DNA of 64,000 nucleotides, from the NCBI GenBank assembly GCA_034769895.1, contig CM068370.1, positions 40,257,844 through 40,321,843 of the forward strand, given 5' to 3'. Under the pieces are notes generated by a model. The model was not told the DNA's origin, did no database searches, and worked only from the letters and a program-made list of their open reading frames with translations. Source of the DNA: Magicicada septendecula (Eukaryota; Arthropoda; Insecta; Hemiptera; Cicadidae). This document shows positions 1 to 10,671 of this stretch, in pieces (position 1 is the first letter of the stretch; each line of letters begins with the position of its first letter). The translations under genes were made by a program, and so were the position numbers.

Positions 1-1067
1 GTCATGGTAATTTTTATGGGGTGGGTGGATGGAGAATATCAACTTGTTTAGGGAAGCCAGTTTTAGTATTTGTCTATGTGTATGCCTGTTTGTGCTGTGT
101 CTCAGTATAACTTTTAAACACATCAGCCATTGTCGTTAAACCTGATATGAATGTCCATACTTTTACCCTACAGATCCCTATTGGTTTTTATACTCTGATC
201 ACTGTAAAACGATGGGGATGGGAGGCAAAAATGTAAGGGGGACAGAAATGTGAAAAATCGCAAAAATCCATGTAGAGTATGAAATTAAAGAAAGTGTTAA
301 TACAAATCTCAATGTAGTCTTTGTTTTTGAAAATTTTGGCATGCCGTGGCCCAAATAGTGGGTCACAATTTTGATAAAATCGCAAAAATCCATATGGGAT
401 ATCAGATTAAATAGAATTCTAACCACAGTCTGAATACAGTGTTCAGATTTGAAAATTTCAAAATTTTGAAAAACACCAAAGAAGTTCAGCCTGGTATCAT
501 ACACTAACAGGAATTTCAACCTAAAGCCAAATGGACCGTTTACTATGAAAATTTTTTTAACTTTAGGGAAAACTGAACTCAAAATTTAAATAAATTGTAA
601 AAGTATTTGTGGGAGATCAAGTCATAAGGAATTTTGTTCAATATACGAACTTGGTACCTTAAATAGTTTGAACAGAATTAATATGTTTCAACACTCCAGG
701 GAAATTTTGGACCGTCTTCAAAATGTTTCCAAGTTATGTTTACAAAAAAAAACTTTATATTATTGTTATCAGTTATATAAATTTGTGAAAAGTTTTAGAT
801 ATATGCCTACTCTACAGATATCTATGAAAACACGCATATACTCTTAAAAGCTAGGACTAAATTATTTCTCGTTTAGGCGTTGTGGTTATAAATTTAACTA
901 AAAACTAGTGCGGTAGTTTGGAATTTTTAGTGCGTATTGTGTCACAGTAAAACTGTGTCTCAGTATTTTCACAATTATTATCTTAAAATACAAATAATGT
1001 AATCGAGGAAGGGGATAATTTAAAAATTATCTAATACTAAAATTTACCTAATAATAAATTTCGTCTT
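1..1067. repeat. AT-rich flank with imperfect tandem duplication
   Basis: No gene is recognisable here. Around 250-345 and 370-470 two related blocks follow each other (each begins with an 'aaatcgcaaaaatccat' word and later runs into a 'gaaaattt' word), giving an imperfect tandem duplication with a period near 130 bp. The rest is AT-rich without coding signal. The function is unknown; it could be part of an old transposon. Confidence 0.4.
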
Positions 1068-1069
1068 CA

Positions 1070-1400
1070 TCATTCCAGGATTAGGCGACATCACCTGTTC
1101 CAGTCTCTATTTTCAAGCCATCTTTTGTGTTGCCGTCCCACATCTCTTTTCCCTTTAGCGCATATTGTACAACTTGCGAGATAGCCTTTTTGCTTCCGTT
1201 CTGCCTATATGTTCAATCCATCTCAGCTTACATTCCTCGATTCTTGCATTTACAGAGAATATACCCAATTCATGTCTTATTACATTGTTTCTAATTCTAT
1301 CGTTTCGTCTACATCCCTCTAAGTATCTCGAGAAATTCATTTCTGTGGCTTGTATTAACTTGTATCCTTTCTAGATAATACCCATGTTTTGGAACCATAT
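1070..1400 (-). pseudogene. 3' fragment of a non-LTR retrotransposon (RT C-terminal tail)
   Basis: The minus strand encodes a short stretch (1340 to 1155) with the pattern found near the C-terminus of non-LTR reverse transcriptases: a basic 'YLEGCRRNDRIRN' block, then 'LRWIEHIGR'. The sequence following the coding part on the minus strand resembles the 'ggaacagg...cctaatcct' tail of the better preserved copies at 20045, 45073 and 59877, so this is a diverged relative of that family. There is no complete reverse transcriptase domain; it is 5' truncated and dead. The clade (RTE-like or R1/Jockey-like) cannot be settled from the tail alone. Confidence 0.6.
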
Positions 1401-1459
1401 AAAAGAGTGGGCACTGCTATAACGTTATAGAACTTTATTTGAGTTTCCTTTCCTGAATA

Positions 1460-1731
1460 TTACATGTATTCGTTCAAAATAGTAAGCCAGTTTTTCAGCT
1501 GAGGGACCTTGCCGGTCATAACGTAAATTCATTTAGTCACATCATGTAAGACAGTGTGTTTAATTCCTTACATAACTATGCTAGATGTACAGTCTTCAGT
1601 CTAGAATTAAAAATTATGGTGTCCACAAAACTGCAATAGCTGTAGAGAAACTTGTCAAGTAGGATTTTCAACAAAAAATAGACAAGAACACTTCACCAAA
1701 ATTTACATAACAGAAACTGAAGAACGAGGAT
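1460..1731. repeat. Degenerate repeat also present at 17.0-17.9 kb
   Basis: Segments 1470-1620 and 1677-1731 are imperfect direct copies of 17040-17175 and 17825-17880 (shared words include 'gtcataac', 'tagtcacat', 'agatgtacag', 'cagaaactgaagaa'). The order is the same in both places, so the pieces probably come from two copies of one older element. No coding potential is seen. Confidence 0.5.
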
Positions 1732-1901
1732 CATAGGCATATTTACGGGAGGGGCGAATGGGACCGGACCCCCCCCCCCCTTCAGAGGGTTGAACAAAGG
1801 TGACGAATTTTGAAAATCTCTTAACTTTTAGGAGGCCGTTTTATTTTTCTCAGTTGTGTACGCTAATGTAGTAGTAACTCTTTTTAAAATATTATATATA
1901 T
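1732..1901. repeat. Left arm (part 1) of an interrupted inverted-repeat DNA transposon
   Basis: This stretch is an imperfect inverted copy of 18330-18435 ('tatttacggg', 'ggaccggacccc' and 'tgacgaatttt' blocks recur in inverted order). The arm is interrupted at 1901 by the Gypsy element and resumes at 16595. The C-homopolymer at 1770-1781 lies inside it. Confidence 0.6.
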
Positions 1902-4900
1902 TGTAATAAAATAAATTAATGAGTGTGTGTTGATAATATACTTATTATGGAGTATGTGACTCCGATGTAATCAAGTCCAATGTAATATGTTTAATTGGTG
2001 TGGCTCTCGACGTCTTACTGGCCTGAAACACTTCCTTAAGTTTCCCAGCTGGTCGAGTCCCAATGGTAGCAAGACCGGTCGAGTAGCGTAAAGTTGATGA
2101 AGAAATATATATGCTCAGCTTCACCGAAAGTTTCAAAACAAAAATTATTGTTTTGAAGAAAATTAAAAAAAATTATGTTTATAAAAAAAATAATAAAAAA
2201 AAAAATTTTTAATTTTATTAATTAATTAATTAGGATCAATTAATTAATATAGGGCTGTGAAGTTTTAAACAGTGTAATGCTCTTCTGAAAATTTTTATTA
2301 AAGTTTTAGTATAATTTAAATAATCTATCACCACTCATAAGACTGTCTGTAAACCAATCGATATTTGTTTACCTTTCTATTTTTTAGGTTATCTTCACTT
2401 ACGGGTGGTAAAGTCCTTGTAGATTATCAATTAGAATTATGTTATTGGTAATTAGTATTATTGAAGAAATAAAGAACTATTAAGTATTGAAAAGTATTAA
2501 TGTTTTATTAAGTAACAGCAATATTGACTCTTATCGATTAGTATCGATTCTCAGGATATCGAAAAAAGTTACAAGTATATGATATAAACTTATATAGGGT
2601 TCTTTAAACAGCCAGTTATTACCAAAGTCAGAGAAATCGGGCTAATATTTAAAAAGTATAACGTTACAATCAAATTAATAGTTATTAATAAACACAGACA
2701 TTGAATAATAAATTGTAAATATAATAATTGTTTTCACCAAACAGCTGTGCTGAACCAAGAAGAGGCACTGGGATTGTCAAAGAAAGATGGCTGCCGTCAA
2801 GTCGATGAAAATGTTGCTCGTTGCTGCTGCATTCCAAATAATGTATTTTGACGTAATATTCCTGTTCTTGTGTCTGCAAATCTCTTGTTATATGTTGTGT
2901 AGTGACTGGTGTAGTGATTCTGGGTTGTATTTAGTATGTCTGTGTAATTATAAGTCAAACACTTTCTCCGATTCCGTCACTAATTTGGTTTAATGTATTA
3001 TACAGTTTTCTAGTGTTTTATGGTGTTTTTCGGAGTAGATTTATATTGTTCTGTGTTATGGAGTGTTACTTGATCGTTTCTGTTATAATATGATAGTTTC
3101 AGAAGTATTTTACAAGTCACTCGCGATTTCACAATAACTCACTATACACTCGCTTGTATGACGATCATAGGTTAGGTTATCCACGTTGTTAAACGTATGC
3201 CATGTTAACCGTTCAACTACCAATAATTAACTAACTGTTTCCTTCAGTTTCAATTAAACTCTTAGCCCATATAATATTATCCTTAACATTGTTCAAAAAT
3301 ATTTTCACATCCTGTGTACATTTTACTATTTCACTATATGAATGCCTAAACTTTGGTTATTTGTCAATTTTATTCACTAGATTTGATTTAAATTAATCTT
3401 TCAGTTCATTCTGGTTATTTTCAGATTAAATAATGCCATTTTATAGTTTTTTCTGTCCAAAAAATAGTAATTTCACTTTCAGTTTGGTATACTCTGAAGG
3501 GTCAAAACATCAAAATTTACTTCCTGTCATTATATAAATTCAGCCATTTTATCAGTTATATTTAATATTAATAATCCTATATTGTATTAAAAGGTTCCTA
3601 TTCCCTTATTTTCTGGTAATTAATTGAATTAGTTGTATTCTGAAACATTATTCTGAAATATATGACTCCCATGTCTAAATTTCTGAGTTTAGTCTTTTTC
3701 ATTTTTATTTATAATTCTGAATATAATTTATTAAAATCTCTCTAAATGGTATGTGCAATTATATGGCATGATCTCAAGTTTATTTTGTCTAAACCCCTTT
3801 TGTTTATTTGCATTTAAATGAGCAATTTCTCTGTTTTGATGAAGTTTGGTTTCCATTCTTTTGGCCTATGATTTTTTAACAATTTTTCTTACAAAATAAT
3901 TTACAAACAATATATGATGTGTGATACCCTCTCTGACTTTTTACAAATAGTATTATAAATTAAACATGTTTTCAAATTACACAAAAACAATTAGTATTGG
4001 TTACAATACAAATAATAGTTAAACAGAATAAAGAACATTTTTTTTAAATAAATGGTTGTCTTCAAATCAGACATTTTGCAACAAAATTCCCATTTCCAAC
4101 ATGTAAATATGGTTTACAACAAAGGTTTTGTACTAACTAACATCTTAATTACCCTCTACTATTTACAAGTGGTAACTATTTTTATAGTTCTGATGTTAGT
4201 TGTTTCAGACCCAAACAAATGGCCTTATATCTAATACATTTTTAAACGTTTTTGTACTATATACATTAAAACCTTATATCTATATTCTTATTTCTAACTA
4301 TTATTATAAGTAGGATTCTACAGTTTTTATACAGTCTTTTATACCTTGTCTTTGGGGAATTGTACCCTGTCATTAACAAATAAATAGTATGAATTGTTCA
4401 AAAAGTATAATGACATCTGTTTTTCTTTTTTCATGTAAAACAAAATGTTATTTTAAACAGATTCATGTCTTATGAACAACATATTGTCACAGTATACATT
4501 TTAAGTCATTGAAAAATGCATATTTCATTGCATCCAATGTTTGTGATTGCCAAGAATGAAACACAAGGTTCATTTTTTATAATACCCAAAACTATCACTG
4601 GTTCACTTTGCACTTATATATTATGTTAATGCTAAATGGTCGTATAGTCTTATTAACATAATAAATTGGTTAGCGTTTTTTCAATGGAGATTTGTTCCAT
4701 GGGTACTATATTATTGTTTCATCTTAGTTCACAGGAAACTTTTACTTTATACACTCCTCTCTCTTAAATTTATATACATGTGGTTTTTATTTCGTTATAC
4801 TTTTATTTTTAGATATTTATTTTGGGGATATAGGGATTTGGGTGTCTTTTATAAGAGCATGACATCTTCTTCAGGATGCTGCCCTCTTCTTCTTTCTTCA

Positions 4901-5354
4901 GTCTTCTTTTCTCCTGCCTTCTGGGACTGGTATCTTCTCCATCTTCTTCTTGTTGCCATCAGGTTTCTTGGGATCTTCTCCATCTTCTTCTTTATTTCAG
5001 AAATACACAACCTGTATTGGTTGATCTTGGCTTATTTTAGGGTTTCTATTCTATTTATTCTCCCTCGTTGTGAGTTTGGTCATATTGTGTACTGCTTTGT
5101 TATTTACTATTTTACTTTCCTGGGTTATACCTTGAAAACCTTTGGTTATGAGACTGGTCTTGGATGACTCATCACTAGTAACTCCTTTTACTTGAACTTG
5201 GATTTTCTTTATAATAATGATTTCTTTCCACAGTTGCTATGAATTAATCTATTTATATTAAACTTAGTGCTTTCTTCCAAATTTAAATATTATAACTTCA
5301 TTATTCTAATGATCAATTGCCATTCAATATTATGCTTATATCTGTCACGCTACA
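1902..5354 (-). repeat. 3' LTR of the Gypsy element
   Basis: This is 3453 bp, matching 13139-16590 from end to end at an offset of 11237 with only a handful of substitutions and one-base indels (for example around 2168, 2593, 2766, 3169, 3200, 4056 and 4879). The termini are TG...CA. It is AT-rich and has no convincing gene; short open frames inside it occur in both copies simply because the LTR is duplicated. Such length is unusual, as most Gypsy LTRs are a few hundred bp to about 1 kb. Confidence 0.95.
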
Positions 5355-7254
5355 GATTGCTCTCCTCCAGAAGTAATTATTTCAGACATGTTTATGGATG
5401 AAATAATTTCTTATGATAATTTCATCATTTCTTATAATTCATTTTCTTCTCCATTTTTATATCGACTTTTTTTTATATTAGAGTTTTATTAATTTTATAT
5501 ATATGGTTACTTGTCTTACTACTGATCCTTTTTGGATAGTTAGTGTCTTCTGAGATATATTATAATTGTAATACATTTTCTTTCTATATCAACTTCGTGT
5601 TGTATCCTTGGGATATTAATTCCCTAACATTCCCTATCACGTGGGCTGGGGCAGATCAGAGGGGCACTGTACGCTACTTCTCTGCTGGCCATACACCACT
5701 TCTATAAATTGAGTACAGGGGCATATCCATCCCTGCTCAAAAAACATAATGCTGCTGGAATTATCTTCAGTCAGTCATCGAATAAATAAATAAAAAGTAG
5801 TCTCATTTTCGACTAATAAAAATATCTTTGGATTCTCCACTTCGTAGTCTCTCAGATTATCTCACATTTTCTATCTTAATAAATCTTCATAATCATTATT
5901 ATACTCATTATATATATATTTTTTCAAAACTCTTAACTTGTCTGATATATTTAATTTAATTATGGTTGAAAACCTTTCTTTTAATAATTCTGGTTACTGT
6001 TTACAGTGTAACTCTCTTTCTTCTTCATCTGAATTCTCTTTATACTTTCTTCTGGTTATTCATAGTATTAGCATGGTCTTTATAAATAGTCTTTCGTATT
6101 CATTATTTGAATGGTCTTAATATATTATATTTAATTTTTTAACATCGTATCTTTACATTAGATATACAGGTTGTTATATTGATCATTTTATTTAAACATT
6201 TTGGTTCTTTCCTTTCTCTTAGAAAGTTATTAATCCGTCTTCGCATTCATTGGCATTAATTCATTTATATTATATTTCATGTGGTATTTCTTCTCTTTGC
6301 ATTTCATATAGGTCTTATTATTATCATTGGTTCAAAATCATCTTCTCCATATGTTTGGTATGAGTTGTTCTTCTTTGCTCTTAATTAACTGTTTTCATTA
6401 TCGTTTCATAGGTAATTAGTCTCTTTGCTTCCAAATTTTTTTTTTTTCTTCTCTGGCATATTACACTCTTTTTTGTTATTCTTCTCTACTCCTTCAAATG
6501 CTATTGTGAATGTCTAGCATTTATTCTGGATTAACGTTAATTCTCTTTTCTGAATTAACCACTTTATTTTCTTCTCAATTCAATCATAATTGACACATAA
6601 TGATTTTTTGGAACTTGGTTAGTTTTAATGTAAAATTCAAACTATTCTTTTTATTTAATTGAAAAATATTTCTCATACATCCTTGTAATATGTTGATCTT
6701 ATCTTGTTTCAAAGTACTGACGTTCTATCAACATTCAAATTCTGTTTAATTCATTTATTCCCAGAATTGTTTCATTCAGAATTGTTTATAGTATTGTGAT
6801 TTTACCATTATTTCTGAATGTTTTGGTATTTCTCCAAATTCAAATTCTTCTTAATTATTTACCATAAAGTTTTCTCATAAACTTAGTTATAGTAAGTTGG
6901 TCTTACTTTATTTTTAAATTTTTTGTATATTAACTTCAAAATTCCTTTCTTCTTAATTCTTCCAAAATGTTTTTCTCATAATTCAGTGGTAGTAAGATGT
7001 ACTTACTCAGTTTTAAATTTTCATAATTATATTTGAATTCAAAAGTCTTTCTTTTTCTTTCATAAAGTTTGTTCCAAAATTATTAGGTTGTAAGATGTTC
7101 TTACATTATTTCCGAATTTTTAAAATTAATTAAAAAATTCTTTTAATTCTCCAGAATGTTCTTCTCAAAATATTAGGTTGTAAGATGTACTTACATTATT
7201 TTAAAATTTTTAAAAATAAAATATATATAAATTCAAAATTCTAAAACTCACAAC
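5355..7254. other. Untranslated 1.9 kb between pol and the 3' LTR
   Basis: This is the internal region of the element without a supported gene. Both strands are AT-rich and broken by stops. It is where an env gene would sit in an errantivirus-type element, but no signal peptide, transmembrane or fusion-protein pattern was seen on the minus strand. A GC-richer island at about 5635-5775 stands out from the AT-rich surroundings; its origin is unknown. Confidence 0.6.
5360..5368 (-). promoter_or_regulatory. Polypurine tract (plus-strand primer)
   Basis: On the minus strand the sequence just upstream of the 3' LTR reads GGAGGAGAG, then CAATC, then the LTR start TGTAGC. A purine run within a few bases of the 3' LTR is the expected plus-strand DNA primer of LTR retrotransposons. 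The five-base spacer is slightly long. Confidence 0.65.
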
Positions 7255-10200
7255 TCATTCTTCATAATATTTCTTCATAGAAGCTTGATTGTACACTCCT
7301 TTGATTTTTCCTGAAACGATTTCCTTCAACTCATATGTATTGTTCTGTTTATCATTTACCACAACATATGGTCCGGTGTAAAGTAATAGTAGTTTTTTGG
7401 TTATGCCTTCTAAGGTGCTAGGCAGCTCTCTATTTTTTAGGAGGACTTTCTCACCCTCTTTATATGTTACAATTCGCCCTATTGCCTTCTGGTATTTGGC
7501 TTGCCGTTGTTCCTGATCTTCTGCTACCTTATTGTAAAACTTCAGCTGGTTGAATTTCCTATTGTTGTTCGTTGGAAATTCAATGATTTGTTCAATGTCT
7601 CGGGGAGTCGGCTTCTCATACATGGCTGAGTACGGTGGAATTCCTATAGCTGGATGGTGGGCGTAATTTAGGAATGTTTCTGTCGCTGCTAGGTACTCTT
7701 GCCACTTTTTCTGTTGGTTGTGACAGTACGTGCGCAATATCCTACCCACTTCTCTTAGTACTCTCTCAGCCGGATTGCTACTTGGGTGGTAGACTGATGT
7801 CTTATACGTTTTGACTCCAAGTGCTAATAAAGTGTCTCGCCATCTCCTCCCCTTAAACTGTGTACCATGGTCGGTAATAATAGAAAATGGTCTACCGATC
7901 TCTGGGATATACAAATCAATAATCACCGCCAAAACCTTTGCTGTTGTTGCCCGATTAACCGGATATAGCTTTATATACTTGGTGTAGTGATCCATTATGA
8001 TTACCAAGTATTTATATCTGTGTCGACCACCGCTACGGGGAAATGGCCCGCATATATCCAAAAACACTTTTTCCAGTTTTGCGTTGGAAGTTATCGGTAT
8101 CATGATACCCTCTGTCTTTTCATTGTTTACTTTTGCACATTGGCAGATCTTACAGGACTTGATATATGTTCTCACCTTGCGGTTGATATTCTTGATCTTA
8201 CAATTTTCCTCTAGAGCTTGTATCACTTTTAACGCTCCCATGTGACCATACCTTACATGGTAATCGATGATGACCTCCTTTTCGATTTGGTGTGGGATTA
8301 TCACCTTCCATGTCTCATCGTCTAAGGCGGTTTTTATGAATAGAATTCCCTTGTTAAGGTGGTAATATTTAGAAATGGTTTCATCATTGGCTTCCAAACG
8401 ACTCACAATGTTTTTCAGCTTAGGATCAGACTGCTGATGGATTCGAATATTTATTAATAAAGCTTGTAAATCGGCTCTGGTCGTGAATATGTTATAAATT
8501 TTTACTAAGCTCTCCTTCTCTCCCTCGAAAGTCTGATCTTCTAGATTTATACGTGACAACACATCCGCTACCACGTTCTTCTTTCCTGGAATGTATTCCC
8601 ATTTCAGGTCATATTCTTGTAGGGCGAGTACCCACCTAGCCAATCGGCCGTGACTCAATTTGCACCTACGAAGGAACGAGATGGATTTATGATCAGTTCG
8701 TACCGTGACTTGATATCCGAGAATGTACGTCCGGAACTTGCTGCATGCGAACACCACGCTCAACAATTCCTTTTCTGTCACACTGTAGTTCTTTTCGCAC
8801 TGGTTCAGTGTGCGACTAGCGAAGCTTATTACCAGATGTTGTCCCTCCTCATCTTCCTGGTATAATGTCGTTCCTAAGCTTAGATCGCTAGCGTCACAGT
8901 TTAGAAAGAACGGTTTATTAAAATCTGGGTGACGAAGTATCACACTCTCCAGAAACTTCTCTTTTATCAATCGGAAAGTAATATCTTGATCTTCACCCCA
9001 AGTCCATTTGTTTTTGGCAGATAACTGTGGTTGAAACTTGGCGGTCAACTCGGAATATCGGCTCTGAAACTTCCTGTAATAGTTACAGAGCCCGAGGAAA
9101 GATTGCAATTGTTTCCTGTTTCTTGGTTGCGGGAACCTCTGAATTGCCTCCACTTTCTCTGCTGATGGGGTAATACCTCTGTCGTCTAGGTTGAAGCCTA
9201 AGAATTGTACCTCGCGCGCTATGAATTTGGATTTCTCCAACTTCAGTGTTATGTTGTTCTGCGCTAGTTTGTTTAGTACAAATTCCACTCTGTAACAATG
9301 CTCCTCCCAGGTTCCGGATGTGATTAGTAAATCGTCAACATAGACGGTGGTAAATTGGAGCGCTTCTGGTCCCAAAATCTGGTCCATGCATGCCACAAAT
9401 ATGGCGACAGAATTGACTAGTCCGAAGGGCAGTCTCTTGAACTGGTAATTGCGCCCTTCGAAAATGAACGCTACATATTGGCGGCTTTGTGGATGCAGCT
9501 CTACCTGCCAATAACCACAGACCGTATCCCAGGTGCTAATAAAGTTAGTACCATGAAAACGCTTTAAGATTTCTTCTATTTCACCGGGAGAAGTTCTGTC
9601 ATTCACAATTGTCTTATTCAACTCACGCGCATCTAAACAGAGCCGGACTTGTCCGTCTTTCTTCGGAACAGCAATAATTGGACTAGTGTAAGGTGATTGA
9701 CTAATCTCAATTATGTCATTATCTAACATCTTGTTTATCTCTGTTCTCACGGCTTCTTTGAGCGACTGCGCTATTGGATATGACCTCCGGTTAAACTCTA
9801 CGTTTTCTTTGAAACGAAGTTGGCACTGGTAGTTTTTTACCTTCCCTGGTTCATCAGAAAACACCGCCTTGTATTTCTCATATATTGCAATTAGACGATC
9901 AGCCAGATGTGTTGGTATTTTCTTGTTATCGCTTCCACACTGGAAATTCCGTATTTCTTGGATCTTAACTGACCATAAATCCTCTCCTCCATGATTGTAT
10001 ATTATGGGTTTAGAAAGAGGGCTGTTTCTAATAACATTTATTTTACGAAGTTGTTGATGTATAGGGCTGGGAAGTATAGTTGTGCTTCCTACCAGATCTG
10101 CGGTCCATGTTACTCCGTCTGGGAAAAGTGATACTTTATTTAAATTAAGATCGATTACTGCCGAATATCTACGAAGAATATCGCAACCGACTAAGATGTC

Positions 10201-10671
10201 AAATGGTAATCCGGTGGCGATTAAAAATTCCATATCTAAAGCTATATCACGGCTAACTACACTCAAGGAAACTTGCTTCCTAATGGTTTTATTCTGGCGG
10301 CCAGTTGCACCTACCAACACAATGTTGTTGACTGGTAACATTGGCAAAGTTTTTCCACATGTACATTGTATTCTCTCCAACTCATTGGAGTTTATTATTG
10401 AAATATTAGCTCCTGTGTCTATCATTATTTTAGCGGGAACTCCTTCCACCTCCGCTGTTCTATAAATTATCTCATTATTACTGTTGCTGAGACTCTTCTC
10501 GTTCTCTTCCAAAAGTTCAGTTCGTATGTCTTTCAGATAATGATTACATATAATAGTGATGTTTTTATGCTGGTTTTCTTGTCGCAAATCATCCTTTTCT
10601 AACCCAGGAAGTATAAGCAGTAACGGGTCATCGTTGTTGATTACTGCCTCCTCTCGTTTAAAGTATTCTGG
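7255..10671 (-). CDS. Pol polyprotein: protease, reverse transcriptase, RNase H, integrase (translated by -1 frameshift from gag)
   Basis: The frame opens at 10671, after a TGA at 10674-10672, and runs to 7255. No ATG lies near the beginning; the first start-like codon is a TTG at 10587. Translation therefore most likely enters by frameshifting from gag. Visible domains in order: aspartic protease (MIDTGANIS, near residue 57 counted from 10587); reverse transcriptase with RLCLDARELN, an FISTWDTVCGYWQ motif A, and YVDD active site; RNase H with NCDAS, TEKELLSV, RTDHKS and VVADVLSR; integrase with the H-H-C-C zinc site (HVRYGHMG ... CKICQCAK) and catalytic D, D, E in LDICGPF, ITDHGTQF and NPAERVLREVG. 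All catalytic residues I looked for are intact. The usual 'LDL' before motif A's glycine-tyrosine is replaced by 'WDTVC', while the aspartate is kept. It makes element cDNA and integrates it. Confidence 0.95.
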   Translation of the reverse strand, partial: PEYFKREEAVINNDDPLLLILPGLEKDDLRQENQHKNITIICNHYLKDIRTELLEENEKSLSNSNNEIIYRTAEVEGVPAKIMIDTGANISIINSNELERIQCTCGKTLPMLPVNNIVLVGATGRQNKTIRKQVSLSVVSRDIALDMEFLIATGLPFDILVGCDILRRYSAVIDLNLNKVSLFPDGVTWTADLVGSTTILPSPIHQQLRKINVIRNSPLSKPIIYNHGGEDLWSVKIQEIRNFQCGSDNKKIPTHLADRLIAIYEKYKAVFSDEPGKVKNYQCQLRFKENVEFNRRSYPIAQSLKEAVRTEINKMLDNDIIEISQSPYTSPIIAVPKKDGQVRLCLDARELNKTIVNDRTSPGEIEEILKRFHGTNFISTWDTVCGYWQVELHPQSRQYVAFIFEGRNYQFKRLPFGLVNSVAIFVACMDQILGPEALQFTTVYVDDLLITSGTWEEHCYRVEFVLNKLAQNNITLKLEKSKFIAREVQFLGFNLDDRGITPSAEKVEAIQRFPQPRNRKQLQSFLGLCNYYRKFQSRYSELTAKFQPQLSAKNKWTWGEDQDITFRLIKEKFLESVILRHPDFNKPFFLNCDASDLSLGTTLYQEDEEGQHLVISFASRTLNQCEKNYSVTEKELLSVVFACSKFRTYILGYQVTVRTDHKSISFLRRCKLSHGRLARWVLALQEYDLKWEYIPGKKNVVADVLSRINLEDQTFEGEKESLVKIYNIFTTRADLQALLINIRIHQQSDPKLKNIVSRLEANDETISKYYHLNKGILFIKTALDDETWKVIIPHQIEKEVIIDYHVRYGHMGALKVIQALEENCKIKNINRKVRTYIKSCKICQCAKVNNEKTEGIMIPITSNAKLEKVFLDICGPFPRSGGRHRYKYLVIIMDHYTKYIKLYPVNRATTAKVLAVIIDLYIPEIGRPFSIITDHGTQFKGRRWRDTLLALGVKTYKTSVYHPSSNPAERVLREVGRILRTYCHNQQKKWQEYLAATETFLNYAHHPAIGIPPYSAMYEKPTPRDIEQIIEFPTNNNRKFNQLKFYNKVAEDQEQRQAKYQKAIGRIVTYKEGEKVLLKNRELPSTLEGITKKLLLLYTGPYVVVNDKQNNTYELKEIVSGKIKGVYNQASMKKYYEE
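10601..10662 (-). promoter_or_regulatory. -1 ribosomal frameshift signal: TTTAAAC slippery site plus predicted pseudoknot
   Basis: Read on the minus strand, the gag frame contains T TTA AAC at 10662-10656, the canonical X-XXY-YYZ heptamer, eight codons ahead of the region's stop. A 6-8 nt spacer follows, then stem 1 GCAGTAA (10647-10641) pairing with TTACTGC (10623-10617), extendable to 9 bp with one wobble. The loop word GACCC (10629-10625) can pair with GGGTT (10605-10601), giving an H-type pseudoknot. The gag stop TAA (10643-10641) lies inside stem 1. The pol frame is exactly -1 relative to gag and overlaps it by about 31 nt. Slippery heptamers plus downstream pseudoknots are the standard way retroelements set the Gag to Gag-Pol ratio. 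Confidence 0.88.

Noticed and set aside
4778..5167. 129-codon plus-strand frame, repeated at 16014-16403
   Set aside because: It occurs twice only because it lies in the LTR, is antisense to the element, and shows no domain. Hydrophobic composition follows from T-rich DNA.
5355..7254. Envelope gene of the Gypsy element
   Set aside because: No continuous minus-strand frame, signal peptide or membrane segment was found between pol and the 3' LTR.
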